A stretch of 64,000 nucleotides of DNA from CAWCFV01 sp963794995 (GTDB lineage: Bacteria > Actinomycetota > Actinomycetes > JACCUZ01). The position numbers and the translations under genes are program-made. The notes beneath the pieces are model-generated. The model was not told where the DNA came from. It searched no databases and was given only the letters and a program-made list of their open reading frames with translations. This document shows, one piece after another, positions 8,727-18,034 of the stretch (its first letter is position 1; the number at the start of each line of letters is the position of its first letter). The stretch covers positions 806,001-870,000 of the forward strand of contig CAWCFV010000002.1 of assembly GCA_963794995.1 (NCBI GenBank), given 5' to 3'.

Positions 8727-10115
8727 TCAGTCCAGGCCGCGTGCCGACCGCAGGCGGTCGCGCGCCTGGACCTGGTCCACCACCGGCGCCGGGTAGCCGA
8801 GTGCGGCGAACTGGTCCTCCGGCAGCAGCCACGGCTCGTGCACGTACGCGTCGTCCACCTCCGCGAGCTCCTCGACGTAGCGCCGCACGTAGGTCCCGCT
8901 GGGATCGTGCCGGCGCGCCTGCAGCGTGACGTTGTAGGCGCGGTTGAACCGGCTGTCGGTCCCGGTGCCGGCCACCCACTGCCAGTTCATCGTGTTGCTC
9001 GCGACGTCGCCGTCCACCAGCAGGTCGACGAAGTGCTGGGCACCCACGCGCCAGTCGACGTAGAGCGTCTTGCACAGGAAGTGGGCGGTGATCAGCCGGG
9101 CCCGGTTGTGCATCCAGCCCTCGCGCGCCAGCTGACGCATGCCGGCGTCGACGACCGGGTAGCCGGTGCGGCCCTGCTTCCATGCCTCGATCTCGTCGTC
9201 GTCCCGGTGCCAGGTGTCACCCCGGGACCGGTAGTCCGCGGTGGTGGCGTCCGGCCGGGCGGCGAGCACCTGGGCGTGGAAGTCCCGCCAGGCGACCTGC
9301 CGCACGAAGGCCTGGGCTGCCGCCGCCCGGCTCCTCCCCGCGCTGCGCGCCAGCTCCAGCGGGGAGACGCACCCGAGGTGCAGGTAGGGCGAGAGCCGGC
9401 TGGTGTTGTCGTTCCCCAGCGCGTCGTGGTCGTCGTCGTAGGACGACAGGGAGTCCTTCAGCCAGGTCGCCATGACCCGCCGCCCCTCGGTCTCCCCACC
9501 GGCCGCCAGGTCGGGCGACACGTCGCCCCCGACGAACGTCCGCGCGGCCGGCAGCCGGCCCTTGGCCACTCCCGCCGGGAGGGCGAGCCGGGGTGGGGCC
9601 GGCAGCAGGTCGCGGGTCCGGTGGCCCGACCAGCGCCTGAAGTACGGCGTGAACACCGCCATGTGGTCCTTCCCGCCGCCGCTGGGCCGCAGGTCGCCGG
9701 GCGGCACCACGAACAGCGCGTCGTCGTGCACGTCCAGCCCGACCCCGGCCGGGAGCCGCCCCTCGAGTCTCGCGAGCCGGCCGCGGGAGTACCCCGTGAC
9801 GTCCCCCGCGACGTGGACGCTGGCGGCCCCGGACGCTGCCGCGACCTCGGCGACGGCTGCCGCCCAGTCCCCCTCGCGCACGACCAGGCCGGCCCCCGCG
9901 GCCGTCAGCGACTCGTCGAGGTCGTGCAAGCAGTCCAGCAGGAACCGCGCCCGGTTGGGCCGGTGGTAGTCCGAGCCCAGGATCGCGGCGTCCAGCACGA
10001 ACAGCGGCACCACGCTCTCGGCGGCCGCTGCCGCGGCGTGCAGGACAGGGTTGTCGTGCACCCGCAGGTCCCGGGTGAGGACGGCGACGGCAGCAGATCG
10101 GCTCACGCCGGTCAT
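8727..10115 (-). CDS. phr: Deoxyribodipyrimidine photolyase
   Basis: This FAD enzyme uses blue light to split cyclobutane pyrimidine dimers in DNA. The 462-residue product has the N-terminal photolyase alpha/beta domain, starting at 'VLTRDLRVHDNPVL', and the helical FAD-binding domain. That domain shows the family signatures 'LSPYLHLGCVSP', 'WRDFHAQVL', 'GYPVVDAGMRQL', 'HNRARL' and 'NWQWVAGTGTD'. A cryptochrome of photolyase-like sequence cannot be fully excluded, but the match to class I CPD photolyases is good. ATG at 10115 is chosen; GTG at 10106 has a somewhat better-spaced GCAGGA. Convergent with the preceding gene. Confidence 0.93.
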   Translation of the reverse strand: MTGVSRSAAVAVLTRDLRVHDNPVLHAAAAAAESVVPLFVLDAAILGSDYHRPNRARFLLDCLHDLDESLTAAGAGLVVREGDWAAAVAEVAAASGAASVHVAGDVTGYSRGRLARLEGRLPAGVGLDVHDDALFVVPPGDLRPSGGGKDHMAVFTPYFRRWSGHRTRDLLPAPPRLALPAGVAKGRLPAARTFVGGDVSPDLAAGGETEGRRVMATWLKDSLSSYDDDHDALGNDNTSRLSPYLHLGCVSPLELARSAGRSRAAAAQAFVRQVAWRDFHAQVLAARPDATTADYRSRGDTWHRDDDEIEAWKQGRTGYPVVDAGMRQLAREGWMHNRARLITAHFLCKTLYVDWRVGAQHFVDLLVDGDVASNTMNWQWVAGTGTDSRFNRAYNVTLQARRHDPSGTYVRRYVEELAEVDDAYVHEPWLLPEDQFAALGYPAPVVDQVQARDRLRSARGLD

Positions 10116-10173
10116 CCTGCCCACAGCCGGCCGCCGTAGACCGGTGGCCGCCCGGTTGGTGCGTCCGCGGCGG

Positions 10174-11412
10174 TCAGCCCTGGAGGGCGCTGCCCGCCAG
10201 CCAGTCGTCCCAGGAGACGTTCCAGTCGGTGTAGCCGTTGCCGGCTTCGAGGGTCCGGGGCGACCCGACGACCTTGACGACGTCACCGACAGTGGACTGG
10301 TTGAACAGCCAGATGGCATTCGACATGCTCATGCCGACGCAGCCGTGGCTCACGTTGGCGCGGCCCTGGCTGCCGGTCGACCACGGTGCTGCGTGCACGA
10401 ACTCACCGCTCCACGTGACGCGCATGGCGTAGGGCACGTCGAGCCGGTAGTACTCCGGGTCGCCCTGAGAGATGCCGATCGTGTTGGCGTCCATGACCTT
10501 GAGGGTGTGCTTCTCGAGGATGACCTTCGTGCCGCTGCGGGTCAGGAAGCCCGCCTTGCCCGTGCTCACCGGGATGGTGCGGGCCTTCTTCCCGTTGCGG
10601 TAGACCGTCAGGGTGTGGGCGTCGACGTCGACCAGGCTGACCATCGAGGAGCCGGTCCGGAACTTCACGGTGCGGTTGCTCATGCCCCAGACACCCTTGC
10701 CGGCGTCGACACCCTTGAGGTTGACCTCGAGCTCGACCGAGTTGTACGCCGGCCAGAACTCCTTGGGGCGGTAGTGGACCTCGGTGTCACTGACCCAGCT
10801 CCAGGCAGCCTCCACCGGCTTCTCGCTGGTGACGACGAGTGCCTGCTCGACGGCGGCCCGGTCGCGGACCGTGGCGTTGAAGCGGACGACGATGGGCATC
10901 CCGACGCCGACCGACTGACCCGACAGCGGGGAGATGGAGGTCTCGATGACCTTGCGGGGCGCGACGGTGGCGAAGAAGCCGGTGCGCTCGGTGCCCACGC
11001 CCTCGCTGTCGACCGCAGCCGCCAGCAGGCGGTAGTGCTGGGCGACCTTGAGACCGTCAGCCGTCCACGTCTGCTTGTCGGGCGACATCTCGCCCGGGAC
11101 GGCCCGGCCCTTGGCGTCGGTGAGCGCGACCGACGTGAGGGTGCCGTCGGCAACGGTGACCGTCACCGGCGTGTCCACGTGGACGTCGCTGGACGCGCTG
11201 GCCGGCGTGAGCTCGATGGCCGCCCGGGAGGCGGCAGCCACAGCCGCCTGCGGGGCAGCAGCCTGGGCCTCCGGCGCGGCATTCGGGCCGCCCGGCGACG
11301 AGCAGCCGGACACCAGGGCGACCAGGGTCGCGGTGAGCGTCAGCGACAGCAGGTGGCTCCGCCGCTCCCGGCCCCACCCGCGGGCCTGCCCGGCACCACC
11401 CCGAACCCCCAC
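10174..11412 (-). CDS. L,D-transpeptidase lipoprotein with Ig-like domains
   Basis: A cell-wall enzyme that makes 3-3 peptidoglycan cross-links. The N-terminus has a signal peptide ending in the lipobox 'LVSGC', so it should be anchored to the outer face of the membrane. One or two Ig-like domains (about residues 60-270) precede the YkuD catalytic domain, whose signature is 'HAAPWS' followed by 'SHGCVGMS' with the nucleophile Cys358. A C-terminal extension beginning 'GYTDWNVSWDDWL' is typical of the mycobacterial LdtMt2 class. The GTG start has an excellent GGAGGT 8 nt upstream. Proteins of this class are carbapenem targets. Its position beside ctaF appears incidental. Confidence 0.94.
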   Translation of the reverse strand: MGVRGGAGQARGWGRERRSHLLSLTLTATLVALVSGCSSPGGPNAAPEAQAAAPQAAVAAASRAAIELTPASASSDVHVDTPVTVTVADGTLTSVALTDAKGRAVPGEMSPDKQTWTADGLKVAQHYRLLAAAVDSEGVGTERTGFFATVAPRKVIETSISPLSGQSVGVGMPIVVRFNATVRDRAAVEQALVVTSEKPVEAAWSWVSDTEVHYRPKEFWPAYNSVELEVNLKGVDAGKGVWGMSNRTVKFRTGSSMVSLVDVDAHTLTVYRNGKKARTIPVSTGKAGFLTRSGTKVILEKHTLKVMDANTIGISQGDPEYYRLDVPYAMRVTWSGEFVHAAPWSTGSQGRANVSHGCVGMSMSNAIWLFNQSTVGDVVKVVGSPRTLEAGNGYTDWNVSWDDWLAGSALQG

Positions 11413-11610
11413 CTACGTCCACCTCCGGTCGCGTCGTTCGCCCCCGCAGGAGACGCCCGACCAGTCTGACCCGCGGCCCGCGCATGCGTCCAATCGCGAC
11501 GAGGCGTGCCTGGTAACGAATCGGCAAGATCCCCAGGCCGACTTGAGGCCTCGGGGCGACGAGAGCCGGTCAGGCAGCGGGCGCAGGCGGTGACCCGGGG
11601 CGGACGTGCC

Positions 11611-12006
11611 TCAGTGGGCGGGCTCGCCCCGGTGGTACTCGAAGACCATCCCGATGACCGAGAGGGTGGCGGCGCCGGCACCGATGAGGAACAGCCACCA
11701 GCCGAAGATGATCCCCAGGAACGCGATCGCCGCGCTGGCCGCCACCGCGAGGGGCCACCAGCTGTGGGGGCTGTAGAAGCCGAGCTCGCCGGCCCCGTCC
11801 TCGATCTCGGCGGTCGGGCTGTCCTCGGGCCGCTCGTCGATCCGCCGCGCCGTGAAGAGCAGGTAGTAGCCGACGAGGAAGGCCAGGCCGGCGGTGAAGG
11901 CCAGCGCCACGGTGCCGACCGGCTCGCCGGACAGGACGCCGTAGATCACCGCGGCCAGCCCGAAGAAGAAGAAGCCCGCGGCGAACAGCCACCCCTCGAC
12001 CTTCAT
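11611..12006 (-). CDS. ctaF: Cytochrome c oxidase subunit IV (actinobacterial type)
   Basis: A 131-residue membrane subunit specific to actinobacterial aa3 oxidases. It has four hydrophobic segments: two at the start ('GWLFAAGFFFFGLAAVIYG' region), then a loop rich in acidic residues, then 'FYSPHSWWP' leading into two more. The ATG overlaps the ctaD stop (ATGA), so translation is coupled in the ctaC-ctaD-ctaF operon. The charged C-terminus 'EYHRGEPAH' is usual. The family has no catalytic residues and is thought to stabilise the complex. Confidence 0.93.
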   Translation of the reverse strand: MKVEGWLFAAGFFFFGLAAVIYGVLSGEPVGTVALAFTAGLAFLVGYYLLFTARRIDERPEDSPTAEIEDGAGELGFYSPHSWWPLAVAASAAIAFLGIIFGWWLFLIGAGAATLSVIGMVFEYHRGEPAH

Positions 12007-13727
12007 CGCCGACCTCCCGTGCCGCCCTCGAGGTCCGGCTCGCCGTAGACCTGGTCGAGCAGGTTCTTGTTCTCGGTGGGCGTGTCCATCGCCGCGACGT
12101 GCGGGTAGTGCAGGTCGAAGGCGGGCGACTCCGACCTGATCCGCGGCAGCTCGAGAAAGTTGTGCCTCGGCGGCGGGCAGGAGGTGGCCCACTCCAGCGA
12201 CCGGCCGTAGCCCCACGGGTCGTCGGTGGTGACCTTCGGGCCCTTCATGGACTTGATCACGTTGTAGACGAAGGGCAGTGTCGACGCCCCGAGCAGGAAC
12301 GAGCCGATCGTCGAGACGGTGTTCATCGTCGTGAACCCGTCACTCGCCAGGTAGTCGACGTAGCGCCGCGGCATCCCGACCACGCCGAGCCAGTGCTGGA
12401 TCAGGAAGGTCGTGTGGAACCCGATGAACAGGGTCCAGAAGTGGATCTTGCCCAGGCGCTCGTCGAGCATCCGGCCGGTCATCTTGGGCCACCAGAAGTA
12501 GAAGCCCGCGTTCATGGCGAACACGACGGTGCCGAACACGACGTAGTGGAAGTGGGCCACGACGAAGTAGGTGTCCGACACCGGCCAGTCCAGCGGCGGG
12601 GACGCGAGGATCATGCCGGTCAGGCCGCCGAACAGGAAGGTGACCAGGAAGCCGATCGACCACAGCATCGGCGTCTCGAAGGTCAGCGAGCCGCGCCACA
12701 TCGTGCCGATCCAGTTGAAGAACTTCACGCCCGTGGGCACCGCGATGAGGAACGTCATGAAGGAGAAGAACGGGAGCAGCACCGCGCCGGTCGGGAACAT
12801 GTGGTGCGCCCAGACGGTGACCGAGAGGCCGGCGATCGCGATCGTGGCGAACACGAGGCCCTTGTAGCCGAAGATCGGCTTCCGGCTGAAGACCGGCAGC
12901 ACCTCCGACACGATGCCGAAGAACGGCAGCGCGATGATGTAGACCTCGGGATGGCCGAAGAACCAGAACAGGTGCTGCCAGAGCAGCGCACCGTCGTTGG
13001 CGGGGTCGAAGATGTGCGACCCGAACTGCCGGTCGGCCTCGAGCGCGAGCAGGGCCGCCGCGAGCACCGGGAAGGCCATCAGCACGAGCACGCTGGTGAG
13101 CAGGATGTTCCAGGTGAAGATCGGCATCCGGAACATGGTCATGCCTGGCGCGCGCATGGTGAAGATGGTGGTGATGAAGTTGACGCCGCCGAGGATGGTG
13201 CCGAAGCCGGACAGCGCCAGGCCCATGATCCACAGGTCGGCACCGACACCCGGCGAGTAGATCTCGCTGGACAGCGGGGCGTAGGCGAACCAGCCGAAGG
13301 CCGCCGCGCCGTCGGGGGTGAGGAAGCCGCCCACCGCGATCAGGCCGCCGAAGAGGAACAGCCAGTAGCTGAACATGTTCAGCCGGGGGAACGCGACGTC
13401 CGGGGACCCGATCTGCAGCGGCATGATGACGTTGGCGAACCCGACGAACAGCGGCGTCGCGAACAGCAGCAGCATGATCGTGCCGTGCATGGTGAACAGC
13501 TGGTTGTACTGCTCCCCGGTCACCAGCTGGTTGCCCGGCCGAGCCAGCTCGGCTCGCATCACCATGGCCATCAGGCCGCCGATGAGGAAGAAGACGAACG
13601 ACGTGATGAGGTAGAGCTGACCGATCACCTTGTGGTCGGTGCTGGTGACCCACCTGACGACGGTGTTGCCCTTCTGCCGGGTGCGCAGCGCGCCGGTGGC
13701 GCCGGGCCGCGGCGCGGTGATGGTCAC
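12003..13727 (-). CDS. ctaD: Cytochrome c oxidase subunit I
   Basis: The catalytic subunit of the aa3 oxidase reduces oxygen to water and pumps protons. The 574-residue product has about twelve membrane segments and the heme-copper signatures: 'FTMHGTIM' (low-spin heme ligand), 'WFFGHPEVYI' with the His-Tyr pair of the CuB site, and 'VVAHFHYVVFG' carrying the remaining heme ligands. 'GGLTGM' and 'WPKMTGR' are also as expected. The GTG start overlaps the ctaC stop (GTGA) and the stop overlaps the ctaF start, so the three genes form one tightly coupled operon. The subunit III gene is in the separate ctaE-qcr operon about 9 kb away. Confidence 0.97.
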   Translation of the reverse strand: MTITAPRPGATGALRTRQKGNTVVRWVTSTDHKVIGQLYLITSFVFFLIGGLMAMVMRAELARPGNQLVTGEQYNQLFTMHGTIMLLLFATPLFVGFANVIMPLQIGSPDVAFPRLNMFSYWLFLFGGLIAVGGFLTPDGAAAFGWFAYAPLSSEIYSPGVGADLWIMGLALSGFGTILGGVNFITTIFTMRAPGMTMFRMPIFTWNILLTSVLVLMAFPVLAAALLALEADRQFGSHIFDPANDGALLWQHLFWFFGHPEVYIIALPFFGIVSEVLPVFSRKPIFGYKGLVFATIAIAGLSVTVWAHHMFPTGAVLLPFFSFMTFLIAVPTGVKFFNWIGTMWRGSLTFETPMLWSIGFLVTFLFGGLTGMILASPPLDWPVSDTYFVVAHFHYVVFGTVVFAMNAGFYFWWPKMTGRMLDERLGKIHFWTLFIGFHTTFLIQHWLGVVGMPRRYVDYLASDGFTTMNTVSTIGSFLLGASTLPFVYNVIKSMKGPKVTTDDPWGYGRSLEWATSCPPPRHNFLELPRIRSESPAFDLHYPHVAAMDTPTENKNLLDQVYGEPDLEGGTGGRR

Positions 13728-14524
13728 TGGGCACTCCCCTGGGCGAGTCGGGTCTTCAGGTCACTCACGTAGGTCTGGTAGTCCGCCGGCGAGACGACCT
13801 TCACGTTGAACAGCATCCGGGAGTGGTCCTGGCCGCAGAGCTCGGCGCACTTGCCCCGGAACCGGCCCAGCTTCTCCGGGGTGATCTCGAAGGTGTTCGT
13901 CCGACCCGGGATCACGTCCATCTTGAACAGGAACGCCGGCACCCAGAACGAGTGGATGACGTCGTTGGCGACCAGCCGGAACTGCACGCTCTCGCCCTCG
14001 GGCAGGTACAGGGTCGGCGGCTTGCCCGGGGTGCCGGTCACCGTGGTGTCCGGGCCCCCGTCGCTGTCGTAGGTGAACTGCCATGACCACTGGATGCCGG
14101 TGACGGTGATCGAGTGGTCGGGGTTCGCGGAGGTACGCAGGATGCGGTCCTCGTCGCGGGCCGTGAAGTAGAAGAAGACCGCCACCATGATGAGCGGGAC
14201 CGCGGTGTAGAAGACCTCGATCGGCAGGTTGTAGCGGGTCTGCGGCGGCAGCCCGGTGTCGCCCCGCTTGCGCCGGTGGGCGATCACCGGCCACAGGATC
14301 AGGCCCCAGGTGATGGCGCCGACGGCCAGCGCCGCGATCCAGGACCCCTGCCAGAGCGAGAGGATCCGCTCGGACTGGTCGGTGGCGTCACGGACCGGCA
14401 TCGCGAAGGTCGGCATCTCGTCCGACGAGCACGCGGTCAGGGTGGCGAGCGGGAGGGCGCCGAGCGCGAGCGCTCGGCCTGCGCGCCGCGCGAAGCGCGA
14501 CTGCTGCGTGCCGGACGGAACCAA
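13724..14524 (-). CDS. ctaC: Cytochrome c oxidase subunit II (lipoprotein)
   Basis: CtaC accepts electrons from the bc1 cytochrome c at its binuclear CuA centre. The signal peptide ends in the lipobox 'TLTAC', two transmembrane segments follow, and the extracellular cupredoxin domain carries the CuA ligands in 'HSFWVPAF' and 'CAELCGQDHSRM'. The only possible start in this frame is TTG at 14524: a TAA lies in frame four codons upstream and no ATG or GTG occurs before the signal peptide. An AAGGGG sits 5 nt upstream of the TTG. First gene of ctaC-ctaD-ctaF. Confidence 0.95.
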   Translation of the reverse strand: MVPSGTQQSRFARRAGRALALGALPLATLTACSSDEMPTFAMPVRDATDQSERILSLWQGSWIAALAVGAITWGLILWPVIAHRRKRGDTGLPPQTRYNLPIEVFYTAVPLIMVAVFFYFTARDEDRILRTSANPDHSITVTGIQWSWQFTYDSDGGPDTTVTGTPGKPPTLYLPEGESVQFRLVANDVIHSFWVPAFLFKMDVIPGRTNTFEITPEKLGRFRGKCAELCGQDHSRMLFNVKVVSPADYQTYVSDLKTRLAQGSAQ

Positions 14525-14588
14525 CGTTGCCCCTTACCGATGGTCGTGCCGGAGGCCTCTCCCGGCGCTCTTCTCAGCGGTCAGCACC

Positions 14589-15275
14589 CTACTCCAGGGG
14601 CCATGCCGGAGGGGGCAGCGGGAGGGCTTCGGCGAGCATCGAGACGTAGGCCGGGCGGGCGACCTCCACGGCACCCAGCGACACGAGGTGCTCGGTCGCC
14701 CACTGGACGTCGAGCAGCCGGCCCCGCCCGTCGGCCGAGAGCAGCTCGACGAGGGCGACCAGGGCGGCCTTCGACGCGTCGCGCTGCCGGTGGAACATGG
14801 ACTCCCCGGCGAACAGCCCGCCCACCGACACGCCGTAGAGCCCGCCCGCGAGCCGCGTGGTGCCGTCCGGCCCGGCCGACCAGGCCTCGACCGAGTGCGC
14901 CCAGCCCAGGTCGCGCAGCCGCCGGTACGCCGCGGCGACGTCCTTGCGGATCCAGCCCCCCGGCCGGCGCGGGTCGGCGCAGCCGGCCAGGACCTCGTCG
15001 AACGCGGTGTCGAACCGGATCTCGTACCGCCGGGTCGCCTGACGCGTCGATCGGGTGACCCGCAGGGCGTGCAGCGGCAGGATGCCGCGGGGGTCCGGCG
15101 ACCACCAGCCGATCGGTCCCCTCCGTGAGACGGGCATCGGGAACAGCGCCGCCCGGTAGGCGGCGAGCAGCGTGCCCGGCTCCAGGTCGGCGCCGAGGGC
15201 CAGCAGCTCCTCGCCGGGCTCGGAGCCGGTGACGTCACCGAAGGCGTAGCGCGACGGTGGCGGTTCGACCGGCAC
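14589..15275 (-). CDS. aat: Leucyl/phenylalanyl-tRNA-protein transferase
   Basis: Aat adds leucine or phenylalanine from tRNA to proteins with N-terminal Arg or Lys, marking them for ClpS/ClpAP in the N-end rule pathway. The 228-residue product has the family landmarks in order: 'AYRAALFPMP', 'GWWSPDPRGILPL', 'WIRKDVAAAYRRL', 'GLYGVSVGGLFAGESMF' (conserved 'GGLYG..G..F.GESMF') and 'LLDVQWATEHL'. The GTG at 15275 lies 14 nt after the adoK stop, so the two are likely co-transcribed; the frame stays open further upstream inside adoK. The enzyme is sporadic in actinobacteria. Confidence 0.93.
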   Translation of the reverse strand: MPVEPPPSRYAFGDVTGSEPGEELLALGADLEPGTLLAAYRAALFPMPVSRRGPIGWWSPDPRGILPLHALRVTRSTRQATRRYEIRFDTAFDEVLAGCADPRRPGGWIRKDVAAAYRRLRDLGWAHSVEAWSAGPDGTTRLAGGLYGVSVGGLFAGESMFHRQRDASKAALVALVELLSADGRGRLLDVQWATEHLVSLGAVEVARPAYVSMLAEALPLPPPAWPLE

Positions 15276-15289
15276 GGCGCCCGGCAGCC

Positions 15290-16276
15290 TCAGGGACGGG
15301 GGCAGCGCACGCGGGGGGCGACGTCGGCGAGAGCCTCGGGGCCGTACGCGGCCTCGAACCGGTCGAGGAAGTGCGACTGGCGCAGCTCGTACTCCTGGGT
15401 GCCCTTGGTCTCGATGACGTAGGTGGCGAGCAGGCTGCCGACCTGTGCGCACCGCTCGAGGGGCAGGCCCCACGTGAGGCCGGCCAGGAAGCCCGCCCGG
15501 AAACCGTCACCGACACCGGTCGGGTCGGTCTTGCGGTCCTCCGGGGCGCACTCGACGTGGATGCTCGGCTCGCCCTTGCGGTCGATCCGAGCACCCTTGG
15601 CGCCGAGCGTCACGACCCGGGTCTCCACCCGGTCGAGGATCTCCTCCGCGGACCAGCCGGTCTTCTGCTCGGCCAGCGCCGCCTCGTACTCGTTGGTGAA
15701 CAGGTAGGTCGCGCCGTCGATCAGCGCCCGGATGCCGGCCCCGTCCATCCAGGCGATCTGCTGGCCGGGGTCGGCGAGGAACGGGTAGCCGCGGGTACGG
15801 CACTCCTCGGTGTGCCGCAGCATCGCCTCGGGGTCGTTGGCCGAGATGACGACCAGGTCGAGGCCGCCCATGCGCAGGGCGACCGGCTCGAGCTCGATGT
15901 CGCGCGCCTCGCGCATGGCGCCGGCGTAGAAGCTCGCGATCTGGGCGTGGTCGTCGTCGGTGGTGCAGACGAACCGTGCGGTGTGGCGCAGCTCGGAGAC
16001 GTGGACCGCCTCGGTGTCGACCCGGTGCCGCTGCAGCCAGGACCGGTAGTCGGAGAAGTCCTGCCCGACCGCTCCGACCAGCACCGGGTCCAGCCCGAGG
16101 CAGCCCATGCCGAAGGCGATGTTCGCGGCGATGCCCCCGCGGCGGACGTCGAGGTCCTCGACCAGGAACGACAGCGAGATCTTGTCCAGCTGGTCGACCA
16201 CGAGCGAGTCGGTGAACCGTCCCTCGAAGGTCATCAGGTGGTCGGTGGCGATCGAGCCGGTGACGGCGATGCGCAC
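15290..16276 (-). CDS. adoK: Adenosine kinase, PfkB family (mycobacterial AdoK type)
   Basis: A 328-residue PfkB-family sugar kinase. The start 'IAVTGSIATDHLM' and the segments 'LSFLVEDLDVRRGG', 'NDPEAMLRHTEECR' and 'TYLFTNEYE' closely match the recalled sequence of M. tuberculosis Rv2202c, shown to be an adenosine kinase. The PfkB signature 2 is visible as 'DPTGVGDGFRAGF', with the catalytic Asp in 'GVGDGF'. Its position between ctaC and erpA is the same as in mycobacteria. GTG at 16276 has GGAGAG 5 nt upstream. Substrate is inferred from similarity; other PfkB substrates are possible. Confidence 0.88.
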   Translation of the reverse strand: MRIAVTGSIATDHLMTFEGRFTDSLVVDQLDKISLSFLVEDLDVRRGGIAANIAFGMGCLGLDPVLVGAVGQDFSDYRSWLQRHRVDTEAVHVSELRHTARFVCTTDDDHAQIASFYAGAMREARDIELEPVALRMGGLDLVVISANDPEAMLRHTEECRTRGYPFLADPGQQIAWMDGAGIRALIDGATYLFTNEYEAALAEQKTGWSAEEILDRVETRVVTLGAKGARIDRKGEPSIHVECAPEDRKTDPTGVGDGFRAGFLAGLTWGLPLERCAQVGSLLATYVIETKGTQEYELRQSHFLDRFEAAYGPEALADVAPRVRCPRP

Positions 16277-16374
16277 GGGTGCTCTCCGGTGCTCGGACGG
16301 GGCGTTGGGCGACGCGCCAAGACTACCGATGGGTAGGCGTTCCCCCTGCCCCGGCGCCGTGCGACGCTCGGCGC

Positions 16375-16560
16375 GTGACCGCGACCACCCCGCACGTGGA
16401 GGTTCCCTCCGACCACGAGCCCGGCTCGCTGGGCGACCTGGTCGCCGACGCGGCCGAGGTGACCCGGCACCTCGCCGAGGTGCCGCTCCCCCGGCGGGTA
16501 CTCACGATCCCCGAGCGGGCGCGCAGCGTCGTCGCCGGCCTCGACACCTACGGGGACTGA
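16375..16560 (+). CDS. Small hypothetical protein (61 residues)
   Basis: A short open frame from GTG to TGA that reads 'VTATTPHVEVPSDHEP' at its start and contains 'LADLV'-like acidic and hydrophobic residues and 'RRVLTIPERARSVVAGL'. Codon third positions are strongly G/C, as in neighbouring genes, and it sits between two real genes with no better frame. No Shine-Dalgarno or clear -10 was found and no family is recognised. It could be a real small protein or a chance frame in GC-rich DNA. Confidence 0.35.
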   Translation: MTATTPHVEVPSDHEPGSLGDLVADAAEVTRHLAEVPLPRRVLTIPERARSVVAGLDTYGD

Positions 16561-16607
16561 CCCCGCCCGGGGTGGAACCGCAGCCGCGGCACACGCGTCG
16601 GACCGGC

Positions 16608-17953
16608 ATGAACGACCAGACCGTCCGCCGGTACGCGCCGCCGGCCGTCGCGGCACTCGTCCTCGTCGTGATCGCCGGTGTCTGGCTGGGCGCGCGGGGC
16701 GGCAGCGACGGGGCAGGCGGGCCGGGCCGCGGTGGCGGCGTCCCGGTGCTGCACCTCGCGGGCTGGTCGCCGCCCGGCGGCGGCGAGGCCGACCCGCGCT
16801 ACGTCCTCGCCGAGGACGCCGACCTCCCGGACGGCGCCGACAGCCCCGGCGGCTCGCCGGTGCTGGACCTGGCCGCATCCGCGGACGGTGACCTGCGGGC
16901 CGCCCTGGACGGACTGGCGGCCACCCTGGCCGTGGCCCCGTCGGGGCAGTGGAGCGCCGGACGGCCGGGCTGCGGCGTGGTGGCGCCCGACACCGCGGTC
17001 TCCTCCGACGCCACGACCGTGCCGTGCACCCTGTCCGCCTCCGTGCGGAGGGCCGACCGAGGTCGCCACCGACTCCGCCGACCCGGACGCCGTCTGGCGG
17101 GCCCTCGGACTCGACGGTCAGCAGGCCGTCGTGGAGCCCGACCCCCTCGCCGGCGGCGTCCAGACCCGGCACGTGGACCCGGAGGTGGCCGGGCTCCCGA
17201 CCAGCGGGCTGCGGACGACCCTCGTGGTGCGCGACGGCAAGGTCCTCTCCGGCCAGGGCTGGCTGGTCCGGGCGGCCGAGCGGGCGACCTACCCGCTCGT
17301 CAGCGCGACCGACGCCTTCCAGCTGCTGCGCACCACCCCGCTGCCGATGCCGCTGATGGCCTGCCCCGAACCGCTGCCCGAGGGCTACGACCCGGTCCCC
17401 TGCGGCGGTCCGGTGACCGTCACCGGCGCCCGCCTCGGCCTGTCGCTGCAGCAGGACCCGCAGGGGCAGCTGCTGGTGCCGGCCTGGTTGTTCGACGTCG
17501 AGGGGTCGTCCTACCCGCTGGTCCAGGTCGCGGTACCGCAGCGGCTGCTCGCCCCGGCCGACCTGGGAGGCGGCAGCACCGGCTCGTCCGGCTCGGAGGT
17601 GCCGCCCGCTCCCCCGACGGCGCCGACCCCGACCGCCACCGCCGGTCCGCTGCCGCCCGCGCCGGTCCCCGACCCCGCGTCCCGCTTCGCCGACCTCACC
17701 GTCGGCACCGACGACCGGTCCCTGGACGTGACGTTCTGGGGCGGGGTCGACGAGTGCTACTCCTACCACGTCCGGGCCGTCGAGGACGACCGGACGGTAC
17801 GGCTCAGGGTCGTCGAGGACCGCGCGGCCGGCGCCACGGTGTGCATCGAGATCGCGGAGGAGAAGCGCCGGACCGTCGCCCTCGACGCAGCCGTTGGGGC
17901 CACGACAGGTCGTGGACGGCGAGACCGGGGCCGTGCTGCACCCGAGGGGCTAG
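16608..17953 (+). pseudogene. Membrane-anchored conserved protein, frame-disrupted twice as assembled
   Basis: The gene starts at ATG 16608 with a signal-anchor (about residues 8-27, 'AALVLVVIAGVWLG'), then an extracellular region with cysteine pairs and a Pro/Thr-rich linker. The reading frame moves by one base near 17049-17056 ('...CTLSASVR' continues as 'PTEVATDSADPDAVW') and again near 17888-17895, after which 'PLGPRQVVDGETG' and 'VLHPRG' lead to TAG at 17951. Removing two bases gives 447 uninterrupted residues. Both shifts are one extra base. The position next to adoK and erpA is that of Rv2203 in M. tuberculosis. Function is unknown; the gene is probably intact in the organism. Confidence 0.7.
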
Positions 17954-17958
17954 AGACG

Positions 17959-17991
17959 CCGAGAGGGCTACCCGTCGGGTAGCCCTCTCGG
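17959..17991. terminator. Bidirectional hairpin terminator
   Basis: A perfect 15-bp stem with a 3-nt GTC loop; the left arm is 17959-17973 and the right arm 17977-17991. It lies 5 nt after one stop codon and 43 nt before the convergent erpA stop, so it can serve both strands. No T-run follows, which is usual in high-GC actinobacteria. Confidence 0.85.
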
Positions 17992-18034
17992 TGGTGCTCC
18001 GGCGCCGGGCCGGACGGTCAGGTGCGTGGCGGCG

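Noticed and set aside
8304..10139. A plus-strand open frame of about 610 codons over the photolyase gene
   Set aside because: The photolyase on the minus strand has all family motifs; the plus-strand translation has none.
16678..17982. A separate plus-strand gene starting inside the Rv2203-like gene
   Set aside because: Its first part is out of frame with the conserved N-terminus, and it becomes meaningful only after the frameshift near 17052, so it is the middle of the same gene.
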